DNA of 64,000 nucleotides from Adiantum capillus-veneris. Lineage: Eukaryota > Streptophyta > Polypodiopsida > Polypodiales > Pteridaceae. The stretch spans positions 72,421,872 through 72,485,871 of the forward strand of contig CM043953.1 of assembly GCA_014529385.2 (NCBI GenBank), written 5' to 3'. The notes beneath the pieces are model-generated. The model saw only the letters and a list, made by a program, of their open reading frames with translations, had not been told where the DNA came from and did not search any database. Positions 44,105-55,367 of this stretch are shown here, in pieces (the first letter of the stretch is position 1; every line of letters begins with the position of its first letter). Both the position numbers and the translations under genes were made by a program.

Positions 44105-45858
44105 TGTAATGGAATTGGCCTATTAACTTGAGAGTAGCAGAAATTAATGAGAAATACTTTTAAGAAATTACATTGTGAGCATAGTAGGAGAACATAGTTG
44201 AAGATAACAACATAAACATAGCAATTAACTAACTTGGCATGGACAATACTTTTGCAAGAGAGAGAATTTAGAGAACATGACAACAGTTGAGGACCGGATT
44301 TATGTGGAGCCGGTCCCCCCTCCAATAGGCATTTGTATTATGATTTCTCACATTAAGAGAGACTTGTTACAATACAATTTTTTGTGTTCCTTGTGACCTA
44401 GGTGATGCAATGAAGATAGAAAACTTCATGCATCACAAGCATAACATAAACTTTGAAGAAAGCTTTAACTATCCCAAGCCTCAGTCCCAAGACCTCAAAC
44501 AGCATGAAGGTGGAGAGAGCTAGCAGGGAATGAGGGTAGGGAAGAGGAAGAAGAAACATTTCATAGGAGAAAGAATTAGTTCCTCACTTATCATAACATC
44601 TTCTTGCTAGCATACATAATAGCATAGTAATGAAGATGGAGAAGATGACAAGCTTAAGCATTGAAGCATGGCTCTTGGTTGGATTTGCACTCCATAGCCA
44701 AGAGTGTTGGTGTAGGCTCTCAACTTCTCAAGGAGCTTGGAGAAGGAGATGGAGCTCTTGCACTTTGCATAGCACACAATGAGAATGTGTGTGGGTGAGT
44801 ATACCCTGCAAGCGAGGCCCCTTCTTGCTTTGGTCGACCCCCTCTTCTAGCTCAAGCCTGGAGAAGGAGATGGAGCTCTAGCACTTTGCATAGCACACAA
44901 TGAGAGTGTGAGTGAGTGTGTGTGGGAGAGTATTCCTTGCAAGCAAGGCCCCTTCTTGCTTTGGTCCACCCCCTCTTCTAGATCATGCTTGAAGCTCATT
45001 GGCTCATGCCAAGCCTAGCCAATCACAAGCTTGGGCCATTTCTAGCAATAGGGGTAGTCTTGCGACAAGTGTCCCCCTTTCTTCTTTGAGAGAGAGGACT
45101 TGATAAATGCCAAAACAATTAGTTAATTCAAGTAATTTATCATTGGACCCCTTTTAAGGTTGGCCAATAGGATTTAAGCACCTCATGAAGGTAGCATGGG
45201 TAGGAGCTTGACATGTGTCCTTGCTGCCTCTTAAGGCTTGGAGTTACCTTGAGTGTGTGTGTGTGTTCTCTCACTAGCCCCTACAATATGGGCTCGCCCC
45301 CTCTTATGTAGGGATCACTTTGACTTTTGGTGCTCAAGCACCTTACTCATCAAGCATGACAAAGCACTTCTAGCTTGGGGGTGTTCCCACAAGCATCTCA
45401 AGCAAGCACAACAAAGTACCTCAAGCACCTTAGTCATCCAGCAGGACAAGCATCTCAAGCATCTCAATCATCAAGCACCTCAAGCATATCAAGCATCTCA
45501 ATCATCAGGCACCTCAAGCACCTTAAGCTTAGGCTGGGTTCCCACCTCAAGCACCTCAAGCTTGGGTCGGGTTCCCACCTCAAGCTCAACCCTATCTTAC
45601 CTAAGGTCAAAGGACTTTTACACTAACTATTGGAGGTCTTCAATGAAGCTAACAGTAAGGTCTTCTAAGCTCCATTGGTAGCCTTGCTCTTTGATAGACC
45701 ATCTCTCCTTTGGGCCCCTTTTAGTATTGGCCCCGTGTTGAGATATATCCATAAGCACATTTCTGTATCTTAACCCTTTGTTCCCGTTTTTCTCCCACAT
45801 TAAGTAATCAGTTTAATATGAGAAAATCATTTGGGTTGGTTAGATATTATATTTTATG
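44105..45858 (-). repeat. B1 5' LTR
   Basis: About 1754 bp. Longer than the 3' LTR through a 121-bp tandem duplication (44739-44980) and extra CTCAAGCA repeats (45440-45500), partly offset by a shorter (TG)n. Confidence 0.9.
44739..44980. repeat. 121-bp tandem duplication unique to the B1 5' LTR
   Basis: GGAGAAGGAGATGGAGCTCT begins copies at 44739 and 44860; both continue through GCACTTTGCATAGCACACAA and CCCCTTCTTGCTTTGGTC. The 3' LTR has one copy (about 38325-38440). Confidence 0.9.
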
Positions 45859-46913
45859 AAGGGTACTCTATAAGAGATTGCATATTGGGGCAAGGAGCTG
45901 ATCCTATTCCAAGAGAGGAACTCCGCGAGAAATCTTTTGAAAGCAATGTTAAAAAACCCGAACCTACCTCATCATGGAGAATACCGAGTGACATTAGAGC
46001 AAGTGCAGGGCTACACGAGTCACTATTTCCAACAGATTGGTTTGAAGGACTCGAGACAGGACCAACTGCTAGAAGAGTTGGAGCTGAGCCGAATAGACGT
46101 GTCAGGCTAGTTGATTTTCAAAAATGGGTCACAAAATACAGTGGATTTGGGGATCCATATGACCACTTAGCTAGCCTCAACCAAGTGCTAAGAGCAAAAT
46201 GCATATCTGATTTCCACACTCAATTTGAGGGATTTGGAAGGACTTTAAAAGAAAAATATTTGACATGGTTTCAAAACATTCCACCAAGGGCAATCATGGA
46301 TTTAAATACATTAGCTCAGGGATTTGTAGCTGCATGTTCCACAATTGGGATCAAACATAACACAGTAGCTCAAATCTATAGCTTTAAACAGAAACAAGGA
46401 TAGTCTGTTAGGGATTGTGCAACTAGGATGAAGCAACACATTGCAAGATGCCCAGAATTAGAAATACCAACAGAAGAAAGATTAGTGTCATTGTTTCTAG
46501 AAGGATTACTCAATAAAGAACTTCATGATATATTGTACAACAAGAAGCATACAACCCTAGAAGAGTGTGTATCAGATGCTATTGACTTGGGAGACAATTG
46601 TGATATTTTCAATGAAGGAGATGTCCCTAAGGATACTCAGAGTGAGAGAATAGCATCCACAAAACCAACACAAGTGGGAACAACTGCTTCGGCACCACTT
46701 ACAGCCATAGAAGACATGGTTAAAAGGATGAACAAAATGATGAATAATATGCGAAAAGCTTCTATGAGAGGACCTAGGCAAGAGATACCTCAACAGGGAC
46801 AACCAATTAGGTTGCAAAAATGGTGTGCTATTGAGGGTAAATGGAAAAATCATGAGACCAATGGTGCTATTACCGACCAAAGTACGGTGGAAATGTTCAA
46901 TATGTGCCTATGA
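45851..46913 (+). pseudogene. Element A Gag, main part
   Basis: It resumes directly after the B1 LTR (YEGYSIRDCILGQGADPIPR). One in-frame TAG (46401-46403) separates 45851-46403 from 46404-46913. The capsid-type sequence includes VRDCATRMKQHIARCP, LVSLFLEGLLNKELHDILY and TLEECVSDAIDLGDNC, typical of a plant gypsy Gag. Confidence 0.8.
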
Positions 46914-47370
46914 GACCACAAGGACAACCCATCTACATATATCAACCTAATATGGTCCGAGCACAAAGACCACCGATGGGTATGGAAAAACCAAAACCAG
47001 TGTTGGGTCAACGACTTCCATTTCCTGGACATTTTGCAGTGCCTGTAAAGGACATGCATTTAGAAGGAGTCATAGATGAACAAGCACTAGTGCCTGTTAC
47101 ACCTTATGTTGAACCTAGTCCATCTACATTAATGGTAGAAGGAGAGTGGTATAATTCACATCCACCTTCAATGGAAGAGTGTGTGACTTTTATGCTACAC
47201 TAGAGCTTACACCGATGTACTTTGTAGATAATCAAGGTGTTAGACCTCCAATGACCCATGATTAAGCCAAAGATTGAAAACTGCCATAATTGTGGTACAG
47301 ATGATCGTTGGAAAAATGAATGCCCAGAACTTGACAAGAACATTAATCCAAGTGAGATAGATTAATGATG
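46904..47370 (+). pseudogene. Element A Gag C-terminus with degraded zinc knuckle
   Basis: A Pro-rich frame (46904-47203) is followed near 47266 by KIENCHNCGTDDRWKNECPE, a zinc knuckle whose His is replaced by Arg (C-X2-C-X4-R-X4-C). Confidence 0.6.
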
Positions 47371-47495
47371 GAAGCATAACTTGAAATCAACTCCTATAGA
47401 GGAAGTCTGGTTAGACAATTTACCTCCTGATATGGACATGGATATACAATTCTTGTATGGGGATCGCGGCTCTAAAGCATTAGGAATGTGAGCCA

Positions 47496-48130
47496 TTGAC
47501 TCTAAAAACACTACCCTCTTACTTAGGAGACAACAAAGATGAGTTCATAGTGTGCAAAACCACTCAGGTAAAAAGAGCAGCACAGACCTTAGAGGTAGAG
47601 AACATCCATTCAATCATGTCAACACCCATTCAATGTACTCTTACCTTGGGAGAAATGTCAAAAATCAGACCATATTTATGGAATGATTTACAAAAAATTC
47701 TACAGAAGGTGGGGATACTAGGGCTAATCGCAAAAAAATTGGGTAAATTGAAACATGAATTGGATAACAAGGAAATTAGATCCGTTCCTATGAACAAAGT
47801 TGGAGAATACTGCGAGGGAGAAGAAGGAAACACAACCCTTCCGATGAGATATAATGATGTAGAAACCATGGCAATACTTGATAGTGGGACAGGCATAGCC
47901 ATGGCCACAAAAGTAGTAAGAATCATGGGAAAAACTAGCCATTAGACAAACTCGAATGAAATTACACTTGGCGGATGGACACAAAGGAAAATCCCTAGTA
48001 ATACTTGAAAAATGATAGTTAGTTCCTGTGGAATTGCTTATCAACATACTTTTGCGATAGTGGACTTTGGAACGAAACTTAATTGTGAAATCATCTTGGG
48101 AAGGCCATTCATGCGGCAAACAGCTCATTC
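47496..48130 (+). pseudogene. Element A protease
   Basis: Open frame to 47945 with the active site ILDSGTGIAMATK (DSG at about 47880-47888). The closing ILGRPFM motif is at about 48089-48112 in another frame. Confidence 0.78.
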
Positions 48131-49045
48131 AAGATTGGGCAAACAATTACCTATACTTGAAGCAAGTGGTATCAATCACAAGGGTTGATTTGAAAGATCA
48201 CACTTATAGAGATGTAATGAAAACACCCATTTAAGAATTTGACTCGGTCTCTTCAGCTAAATCAAAGATTTCATCTTGGTTAAATAAAGACAAACCTATT
48301 TGGATGTGTGGAGTCTCAGAATATATGGGAGTTTAAAACGAGAAGAATGTATCTTAGAAAGGGATTGCATAGATGAAGCATACATACCTGAACCCTTTTC
48401 GGAGCATTTGTTTGAGCCATTCGACTAGACTCAAATTTTGGCAACAATGGATGTGTGTGTGAATATGTCTATGCCTACGCAATTTTGCAATGAGAATGGT
48501 TATGACATAATTCCCATATAGATGATCTCAACCATTTAAATTGAAGATGAAGTTCATGAACCCAAGGACTTATTGAAAGCTCAACAAGTCTTTTTAGATC
48601 TCTATTATGTTGCTACTGACGAGTTTGAAGAACATTCAGCTACATTCGATGATTCTAGATCAGAAAAAGAACATGTGAGAACCCAACTACTCCTAAAAGG
48701 AGGAGAGGAAAAGTTTTTTGACTTTTCAAACCAAAAACCAAGAAAACAAAAATGGTATAGAAGAAAAAGGGAAACAAAAAACTAGAAGTCTAGACCTATG
48801 CCATCAGTTTCTAGCAGAACACAGTTTCTGATGCAGATAGATGCACATGATTGTGTCAAAGACAAAATCACAGGTAGATATCCTTCAAACAACAAGCAAG
48901 GTATATCAAAAACATCAAGGAAAATGAGAAAGAAAACTCAATCAAAACCTAAGCACCAGGATGATGGATCATCCATGACATGGGTTTAATGAAAGAAAAA
49001 ATATCAAGAGTTGAAGAAAACTCTAAAGGAGGTGTATACTACTAA
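48131..49045 (+). other. Element A protease-RT spacer
   Basis: Degenerate linker rich in Lys and Glu codons; short ORFs only (48573-48785, 48798-48989). No domain recognised. Confidence 0.5.
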
Positions 49046-50148
49046 ATGAAAACAACTGAAAAAGACAATAAAGATGTAATGAGTGTTCCATCCCATTACA
49101 AGAAATATACTCTCCAAGACCGAAAGATCATAGTGGAACAATCTCTAAGGGAACTAAGAAAGCAGGGTGAGTCATATGAAGAACCTGAAAATGCAAAGAG
49201 AATAGATTTAGCCGAACTAGGAGAAGATCTCAGACTTGCCTACATTGCAAACGACATGATGAAGAAGAGATTTTGCTAAGCTTACTGAAAGAATACTGAG
49301 ATATCTTTGCTTGTCTTATAAACATCTCAAGGGTGTTGATCCAAAAATTTGTCAACATACCGTACCTATGAGAGATGATGCAAAACCAAGTAGACAACGA
49401 CAATATACTTATAATGAAACATTTGCCAAAAAGATCAAAGAAGAGATAGAGAAGCTCAAGGAATCCAAATTAATTTATAAAATTGAACACACGGATTGGG
49501 TGTCTCCAGTTGTGGTGGTACCCAAGAAAAATGAAAAATCCAAAAGATCATCATAAAACTGTCTTTGCAACTGAATGGGGTATTTTTGCCTATAGGGTTA
49601 TGCCTTTTGGGCTAACTAATGCTCCTGCCACCTTTCAAAGATTGATGAGCTATGCTTTCAAAGAATATCTTAGGAATTTCTTGGAAGTATATATGGATGA
49701 TTTATGTGTACATTCATTAATCCGAGCTGATCATTTTCAACATCGCAAAAAGGTCTTCGAAAAATGTAGACTTCATAGGATTTTCTTAAATCCTAAAAAG
49801 TGCACATCTATTGATAAACAAGAAAAAATTCTTGGACATATAGTGTCTAAAAACGGCATAGCGATAGATATGGATAAAATTCATGTTATTTCTGAATTGC
49901 CTAGACCGCCAACGGTCAAAGGGATTCAGGCTTTCATGGGACATTGTGGATATTATAGAAGATTCATTTATATGTATGCTATAATTGCAAAAACCATGTA
50001 TGGCTTGATTACACTCTTTTTATGGACTGATGAGTGTGAAGAATCCTTCATGAACCTTAAACAAGCTCTCACTACAACCCTAATATTGAAAGGACCATAT
50101 TGGAATAAGATATTGCATGTACATGTTGATGCTTCCAATCTTACCTAA
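49046..50148 (+). pseudogene. Element A RT and RNase H start
   Basis: Pieces: IVEQSLRELRKQ and AELGEDLRLAYI (pre-RT), KIEHTDWVSPVVVVPKKNEK, then a jump to HKTVFATEWGIFAYRVMPFG. About 60 residues with the first catalytic Asp are deleted at about 49545. It continues NAPATFQRLMSYAFKEYLRN, VYMDDLCVHS (DD at 49696-49701) and ends at the RNase H start HVHVDASN. Confidence 0.88.
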
Positions 50149-50398
50149 ATCGAGCACACATACCATAGTAGGACTTAACTTTGCAAAATACCAAACTATG
50201 CAACAGATCTTGAGACTTGAAGTATTTTGGTGAACCATGAGGAGTGATGTTCACTCATTTATGAAAGACTGTCTTCAATGCCAGAAACAAACACCCATAC
50301 CTCATGTGACATTATTTCAAATCTCACACACTCCTAAGTGGAATAACTATATAGCTACTTACTTATCAAGCAATTAATTTTCGGATGATATGAGTAAA
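50149..50398 (+). pseudogene. Element A integrase zinc-region fragment
   Basis: After a deletion removing the rest of RNase H, CLQCQKQTPIPHVTLF (about 50270-50317) resembles the Cys pair of the integrase zinc region. It is truncated by the B2 LTR at 50399. Confidence 0.55.
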
Positions 50399-51992
50399 TG
50401 TCATAATAACCAATATCTAATTCTCCTAAATGATTTTCTCATGTTAAACTGATCATTTAATATGGGGAAGTACCAGGGGAGAAAAAGATAGAATATTGGT
50501 TAAGCTGGCAGACCGGCCACAATTGGGATCCAAAGGAGGGAAAATAGGGATCCAAAGGGGGGGCCATCTGCAAAAGAGAAATGTGCATCAATGGGCTTCA
50601 AAGACCCTAAGGTTCAGCCCATTAAGACTTCCAAAATGCTAAGGTTCCAAAACTCAAAAGTTATGTCCAATGGTCAATCTCTAGGTAAAATTGAATGCTT
50701 ACGTGAAGACCATAAAGTCTTCACATATCCCTAGATAGGAGGGGGACGAGCCCAAATTGTAGGGGAGGAGAGAGAAACACACACATACACTCTAGCAGGC
50801 TCCCTTTACACAAAGGGAATAGGGGACACATGTCTGCTCCGTAGCCCAGTTGCCCCCAAGGTGCATTCAAATCCTATTGGATGGCCATAGAGGTGGACCA
50901 ATGAGAATTAGGCTAGAGTACATTTAGTTTAATTCATTAAAAAAAACTTGATAAAAGAACCAATAGATATTAAACTCTCTAGAAGACTATTAGACAATCT
51001 CCCAAGGGGTCCAATGAGCATTCAACAGCCCAATGGCTTGCCTGATTCCTATTGGCCAGAAGACTAAGGGGTCCAATGAGAGTTTAATTGCATTAATTAA
51101 ATACCTAAAGCTCTCACAAAAGGGGAAATGGGGACACATGTTAGAAGTCTATCACTTATGCTTCTTAATTATCATTGGCTAGACTTTGCAGGGCCCAATG
51201 GGATGCCAGCATGAGTAAAAAGAAAGAGGGGTCGACCAAGAGAGGGAGAAGGCTGATTTTGGCAAGGATTATCACACACACCCTCACACAATCTCATGTG
51301 TCGAGTAAAGAAGACTCTCTCTCCTTCTCAAGCTTTAATGGAAATCTCATCATCTACTCCAAGCTTGTGAGAAGGGAAGCCTACACCAAAAACTCTTGGC
51401 TTTGTGATGCAAATCCAACCAAGAGCCAAGCTTCAATGCATGCTCATCTCGTCTACCATGCTAATTACTAAGATATGCTAAGCTATTATGAGTGATTATG
51501 TGAGGAGACATAGTTCTTTTTGGTAAGCATACTCCTTCTTCCTCTCGATCTACTCTCATACCCCACTAGCTCTCACCATCTTCAAAAGTGTGTGAGGTCT
51601 TGGGTCTGAGACCGTGAGGGTATTGATGTTGTGTTTTATAAGTGTGAGCTTCGTGCTTGAAGCTTCTATCTTCATTGCACCAGCAAGTTATTGAAGAAAC
51701 ACAAAGTATTGTATTGTAAAATGTCTCCCTTGATGGGGGAAACCTATAATACAAAGCCTTTTGGAGGAAGGATCGGCTCCATGTAAATCCGGTCCTCAAA
51801 TGTTGTCAATAGCTTAATTTCTCTCTCTTTTTGAAGTATTGTTCATGCCTATCTAACTAGGTGTTATGCTTTTTTTTCTCTCTCCATCCAAGCACTCTTG
51901 CTATGCTCATTAGGAATCTATTCTAATAAAATACTCACTATGTCTATGTTATTTTCCACTACACACAAGTTACTAGATCATTAAAAGTTACA
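50399..51992 (+). repeat. B2 5' LTR
   Basis: 1594 bp, TG...CA. It shares its ends with the B1 LTRs but is much diverged inside. The 3' LTR lies beyond the window. Confidence 0.75.
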
Positions 51993-52006
51993 TTGGTATT
52001 AGAGCA
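51993..52006 (+). other. B2 primer-binding site
   Basis: TTGGTATTAGAGCA directly follows the LTR end TTACA. Confidence 0.75.
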
Positions 52007-52241
52007 CAAGGATTCTGTTTTCTTGCTCAAGAAGAGAGGTCTTCAAGCTAACTATAAATGGTTCATATTTTTTAATTGCAATTGAGTAAGTAGAATAGGG
52101 ATTTTTCAGCCTTGCAGTGTGCCTGCTGCGTGCAGATAACGGGGCATCACCGTCGAGAGCTATAGTCTTAATAGTGGAGTCCTACAGGGCTTGCCTAAGG
52201 CTTAACCACTATTGAGCTATTAGAAGCTTGACAAGAGCCGG

Positions 52242-53383
52242 TGTCAGGAGTTTTTTGGAGCAAGGGATTGAGCATATGTACATATACATGCATGGTGCAT
52301 CAAATAAAGGATTGCCCATTTTCCTTAGCCAGGTGATTATGTGGGGCCCACATGTGTACAGGTAGGAAAGGGTGTACATAGTGCAGCGATTTTCACTATT
52401 ATCAGTACTAGTGTGTTTTTTCTACAATAAGGAGGAGTTGGTAGCGCGTAAAACTTCTTGAGGAAGCTATCCATGGGCCGACGACATGAGGTCAGCAGGT
52501 GCGTCAGATGGCATCTAGTGGCGTCAGGAGGGCGAACGAGGTCAATATTTGCACGCGGATGAGGACGGACACAACGTGGGTGTTTTCTTGTGAGAGTTAT
52601 GCAGAAAGGTCATCATTAGGACCACTTTTTGGGGCCACTTCACGTGGTGACGAGATGCATTATTGGAAAAAAGCTGAGTGCCAGGTGTGCGAATGATGCA
52701 AAAAGGTGACAACTATGCACTGCGAGGTCAGTTTTTGGCCTGTTCGGGGTCCGTTTGAGGTCATCTAAAAGGCCAAGGGTGCCCAACTAAAAAAGCTAAG
52801 TGTGGGAACTGAATAAAGAGAGAGAGAAGACCAGAAAAAACGTGGAGAAGAGAGGAGGAACAGCCGCAGCTGTGTTTTTGCTCATGTTGGAGCCTGTTTT
52901 GGCCGTAAACTGCTCATCCGAGGTCGGATTTGAGCACTTTGACATTGTAGACTGGGGTTTTGGGCCGTTCCGGACGCGATGGCGCTGTCCATTTTGCCAA
53001 ATTACTCACTCTTTTCCTGCTGTTTTTCTGTGTAAGTTTCTCCTATGAGCGAAGTTTCTGCTCTAGTTTGTGATTGTATCTGGCTTATTTTACCCATATT
53101 GTGTGAGCTATTTGCCCCATTGGTGTTGGCCCAAGCTCAATTGTATCTAAACATCAGAAATTATCCTCTTTTGAGCTGAGTTTTTTTGGGTGTGTGTGTG
53201 TGTGTGTCTGTGTGGAGTGGGCAAGTGGATAGTCTCTCTCCTCTCACTCCAGAGGTGTGTTCCCTGTCTCGGCCAGGTGTGTTGTCTAAGCCGAGTGGTG
53301 CCCCATAGTGTGTGTGTGTATCTTCCCAAGAGTGTGTGTCGGGTCGTTATAGAGGCTCTGTGTGTGTTTTCATCCCGCTCACA
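52242..53383 (+). repeat. Element C 5' LTR
   Basis: 1142 bp, starts TGTCAGGAG, ends GCTCACA. Followed by TTCTTTTGGTGCCCCCACTG, a probable PBS region. Confidence 0.95.
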
Positions 53384-54366
53384 TTCTTTTGGTGCCCCCA
53401 CTGAGGATCTTCTTCGAGTACCTTCTGCTTCGAGCTTCGAGCTTCGAGATTACAGGTTACAGGTTGCAGATTACAGGTACAGGTACAGGTGATTCACACA
53501 GGTACAGGTAGCTGGAGTACAGTGATATACTAGCAGTGATGTCACTTGCAGTTGTTGTGGGAATGCATCACTTGGCGCCTATTTGAGCGCATTGTCTGCT
53601 GGATTGTACGTTACTTGTGGAAACTGCCATTGTACGCATTTGTGGAGCCATACTTGGTTGTATTTGGCAGTCCCAGCCATTTTTGAGACTTGGTCTGGAA
53701 GATAGTCATTTCTGAGACTTGACTATATGCGATTTGCATTAGCCTTCGTGTGAGGGTCGATAGCGTGAGGTTTTTATTGAGTTGGGGGATTCTCAAATGT
53801 GGAGATCCTTTCGGTGATACAGGTAGCTGGAGCACCCTTTTTGTGACCTCGCCATAGGCTATGTACTAGTAAGTCTTACTTGATGCTCGGGTTCTATTGT
53901 TGACAGTTTATGCATACATAGACAATCTATATTTTGGGTTCCTACTGCTCTACTTCTGGGGAAACTCTGTCGAAATTTTCCCAAGTTATGATGGCTGGTT
54001 TTTTGGTATTTTGAGTCATTTATGCTGTTATGCTGCTGAAATTTTGGCAAAATCAGTGGTTGAGTCAGGTGTGCCTTCTTGGGAGCTTCATGGTTGGCTT
54101 TGATGGATGATCAAAATGGCCCTCAATTCACTCCTTTTCATTTAACTCAAAGAATTCAGATTAATGTTCATGTGTCCAGGAAGATATTTTTCCAGCAGCG
54201 CATAGTCTTTATGTTTGGGCCAAGAAGATTGAGAGAGATCCTGGAATGTCCTTTGCCTGTTGTAATTCCAATGATCAACTATGAAAACTCATTTGATGTG
54301 CATGTGTTTGTCCTTATCTAAAGCTGAGCTCCATTGAAGTTTCTAGGGATTGGGTAGTGAAAAGTT
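53384..54366 (+). other. Element C leader
   Basis: Untranslated region before Gag. It includes a short tandem run at about 53425-53520: CTTCGAG three times, then repeated TACAGGT units. No protein domain recognised in its small ORFs. Confidence 0.6.
53425..53520. repeat. Short tandem repeats (CTTCGAG)n and (TACAGGT)n
   Basis: CTTCGAGCTTCGAGCTTCGA-type repeats followed by at least six copies of TTACAGG/TACAGGT with small spacers. Confidence 0.85.
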
Positions 54367-54423
54367 TTGGGTTCTTGCACGTGTGTTCGAAGGGGTTCTC
54401 AAAGCATCATAATTTGGGTAGCC

Positions 54424-55367
54424 ATGGCTTTCTCTTATCCCAAGTTTCATGGAAGAAGTGATGAAGATGTGGAAGAATTTTTGGAAAAGATGGAGGTTGC
54501 CTGCATTAGCAACCAGATTCATGACCCTATGCAAATGTTACGCCTTCTCCAAATTTGTTTGAAGAGTGATGCACGAGTTTGGTCTAAAGCATTTGAAGAG
54601 GAGTTGTGTGTGGCTGATCCACCTGTAAGGTTGAGTTGGGACATGGGTTGGAAGTGGAGTTTGTGAAGATAGAAGATCCTGACAAAGTGTGGCAAGAAGT
54701 ACAGGCTTTGGTGCAAAAGGAAGGTGAGCCAGTAGATACGTACATACGTAAGTTTTCATTGGCATGGGAGCGAATGTGCAAGGCTTTAGCACCACAGGTA
54801 CCCCCGCCTGACATGATGAAGAAGGACAGGTTCTTGGCTGGTCTTTTGGAGAATATACGTTGGAGAGTGGAGCTAAAGAAGCCTAGGACATATGAAGATG
54901 CACTAGAGGTAGCAAGGAACAAAGAGTGGAAGCTGAGGAAAATGAGCCAATTAGGGGTGGAGTCTTTGCCAATGAGGTCTGAATTTCAGCCTATAGAGTC
55001 TTTACAAGGGCGCATGTCAGGGGTTCATCATGAACCAGTGGTTCCTGTTACTACTCAGGTTATGCCAGTAGTGGTCACTACAGCAGTGCAAGATGATGGG
55101 CTAAGGCAAGACATGAGGCAAATGGTAGATTTGATGAAGAATCTCAGCCTAAACATGCTAGGTCAAGTGGGAAATAATCGAGGTCGAGGGAGGTTTGCAA
55201 ATCAGCAAGGAGGTGAAGAAAGGCCTAGGAATGGTGTTGGACAAAGCAATGGTAGGTTTTGGAGGCAGACGCCCACATGTTATAATTGTGGAGAGTTGGG
55301 TCACATCAGCCCGCAATGTGATAAGCCACCAAGGATGGGGGGAGACATGTATCCATTGCCAAGATAG
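54424..55367 (+). pseudogene. Element C Gag
   Basis: The first ATG in frame is at 54424 (MAFSYPKFHGRSDEDVEEFL), followed by a capsid segment (MLRLLQICLKSDARVWSKAF). A frameshift near 54640 leads to 54636-55364 with WQEVQALVQKEGEPVDTYIR, KFSLAWERMCKALAPQ and an intact zinc knuckle CYNCGELGHISPQC. It ends at TAG 55365-55367, with pol in the same frame after it. Confidence 0.9.

Larger units (their letters stand above)
37700..45858 (-). mobile_element. Chromovirus B1 (Ty3/gypsy with chromodomain), inserted in element A gag
   Basis: Long terminal direct repeats (37700-39330 and 44105 to about 45858) flank a minus-strand interior: PBS TTGGTATCACAGC at 44104-44092, Gag (from 43691), protease, RT start, then after a deletion the end of RNase H, integrase and a chromodomain (39863-39705). 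Right LTR ends differently (ATGAAGGG for ATGACA), and no clean TSD is seen. LTRs are very similar overall, so insertion is moderately recent. RT is deleted and integrase mutated. Confidence 0.93.
35151..50398 (+). mobile_element. Element A: Ty3/gypsy retrotransposon interrupted by chromovirus B1 and ended by B2
   Basis: PBS near 35153. The leader has a degenerate tandem repeat, then gag (37426-37699, resuming about 45851). Next come zinc knuckle, protease (47496-47945), RT (49046-50148) and an integrase zinc fragment (50190-50340), where B2's LTR cuts in at 50399. The protease neighbourhood (EYCEGEEGNTTLPMRY, ILDSGTGIAMATK) resembles E1, so they are the same lineage. Internal deletions in RT and RNase H-integrase make it non-autonomous. 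It continues beyond B2, outside the window. Confidence 0.85.

Noticed and set aside
37600-44325. A claim of a target-site duplication for B1 (ATGAAGTGTA and ATGAAGGGTA near the borders)
   Set aside because: Ten bases with a mismatch is longer than expected, and the right match overlaps the LTR end itself; not accepted.
52499-53048. ORFs present in both 52.5-53.0 kb and 59.7-60.2 kb
   Set aside because: They lie in the two LTRs of element C and are duplicated only because the LTR is; no protein family seen.
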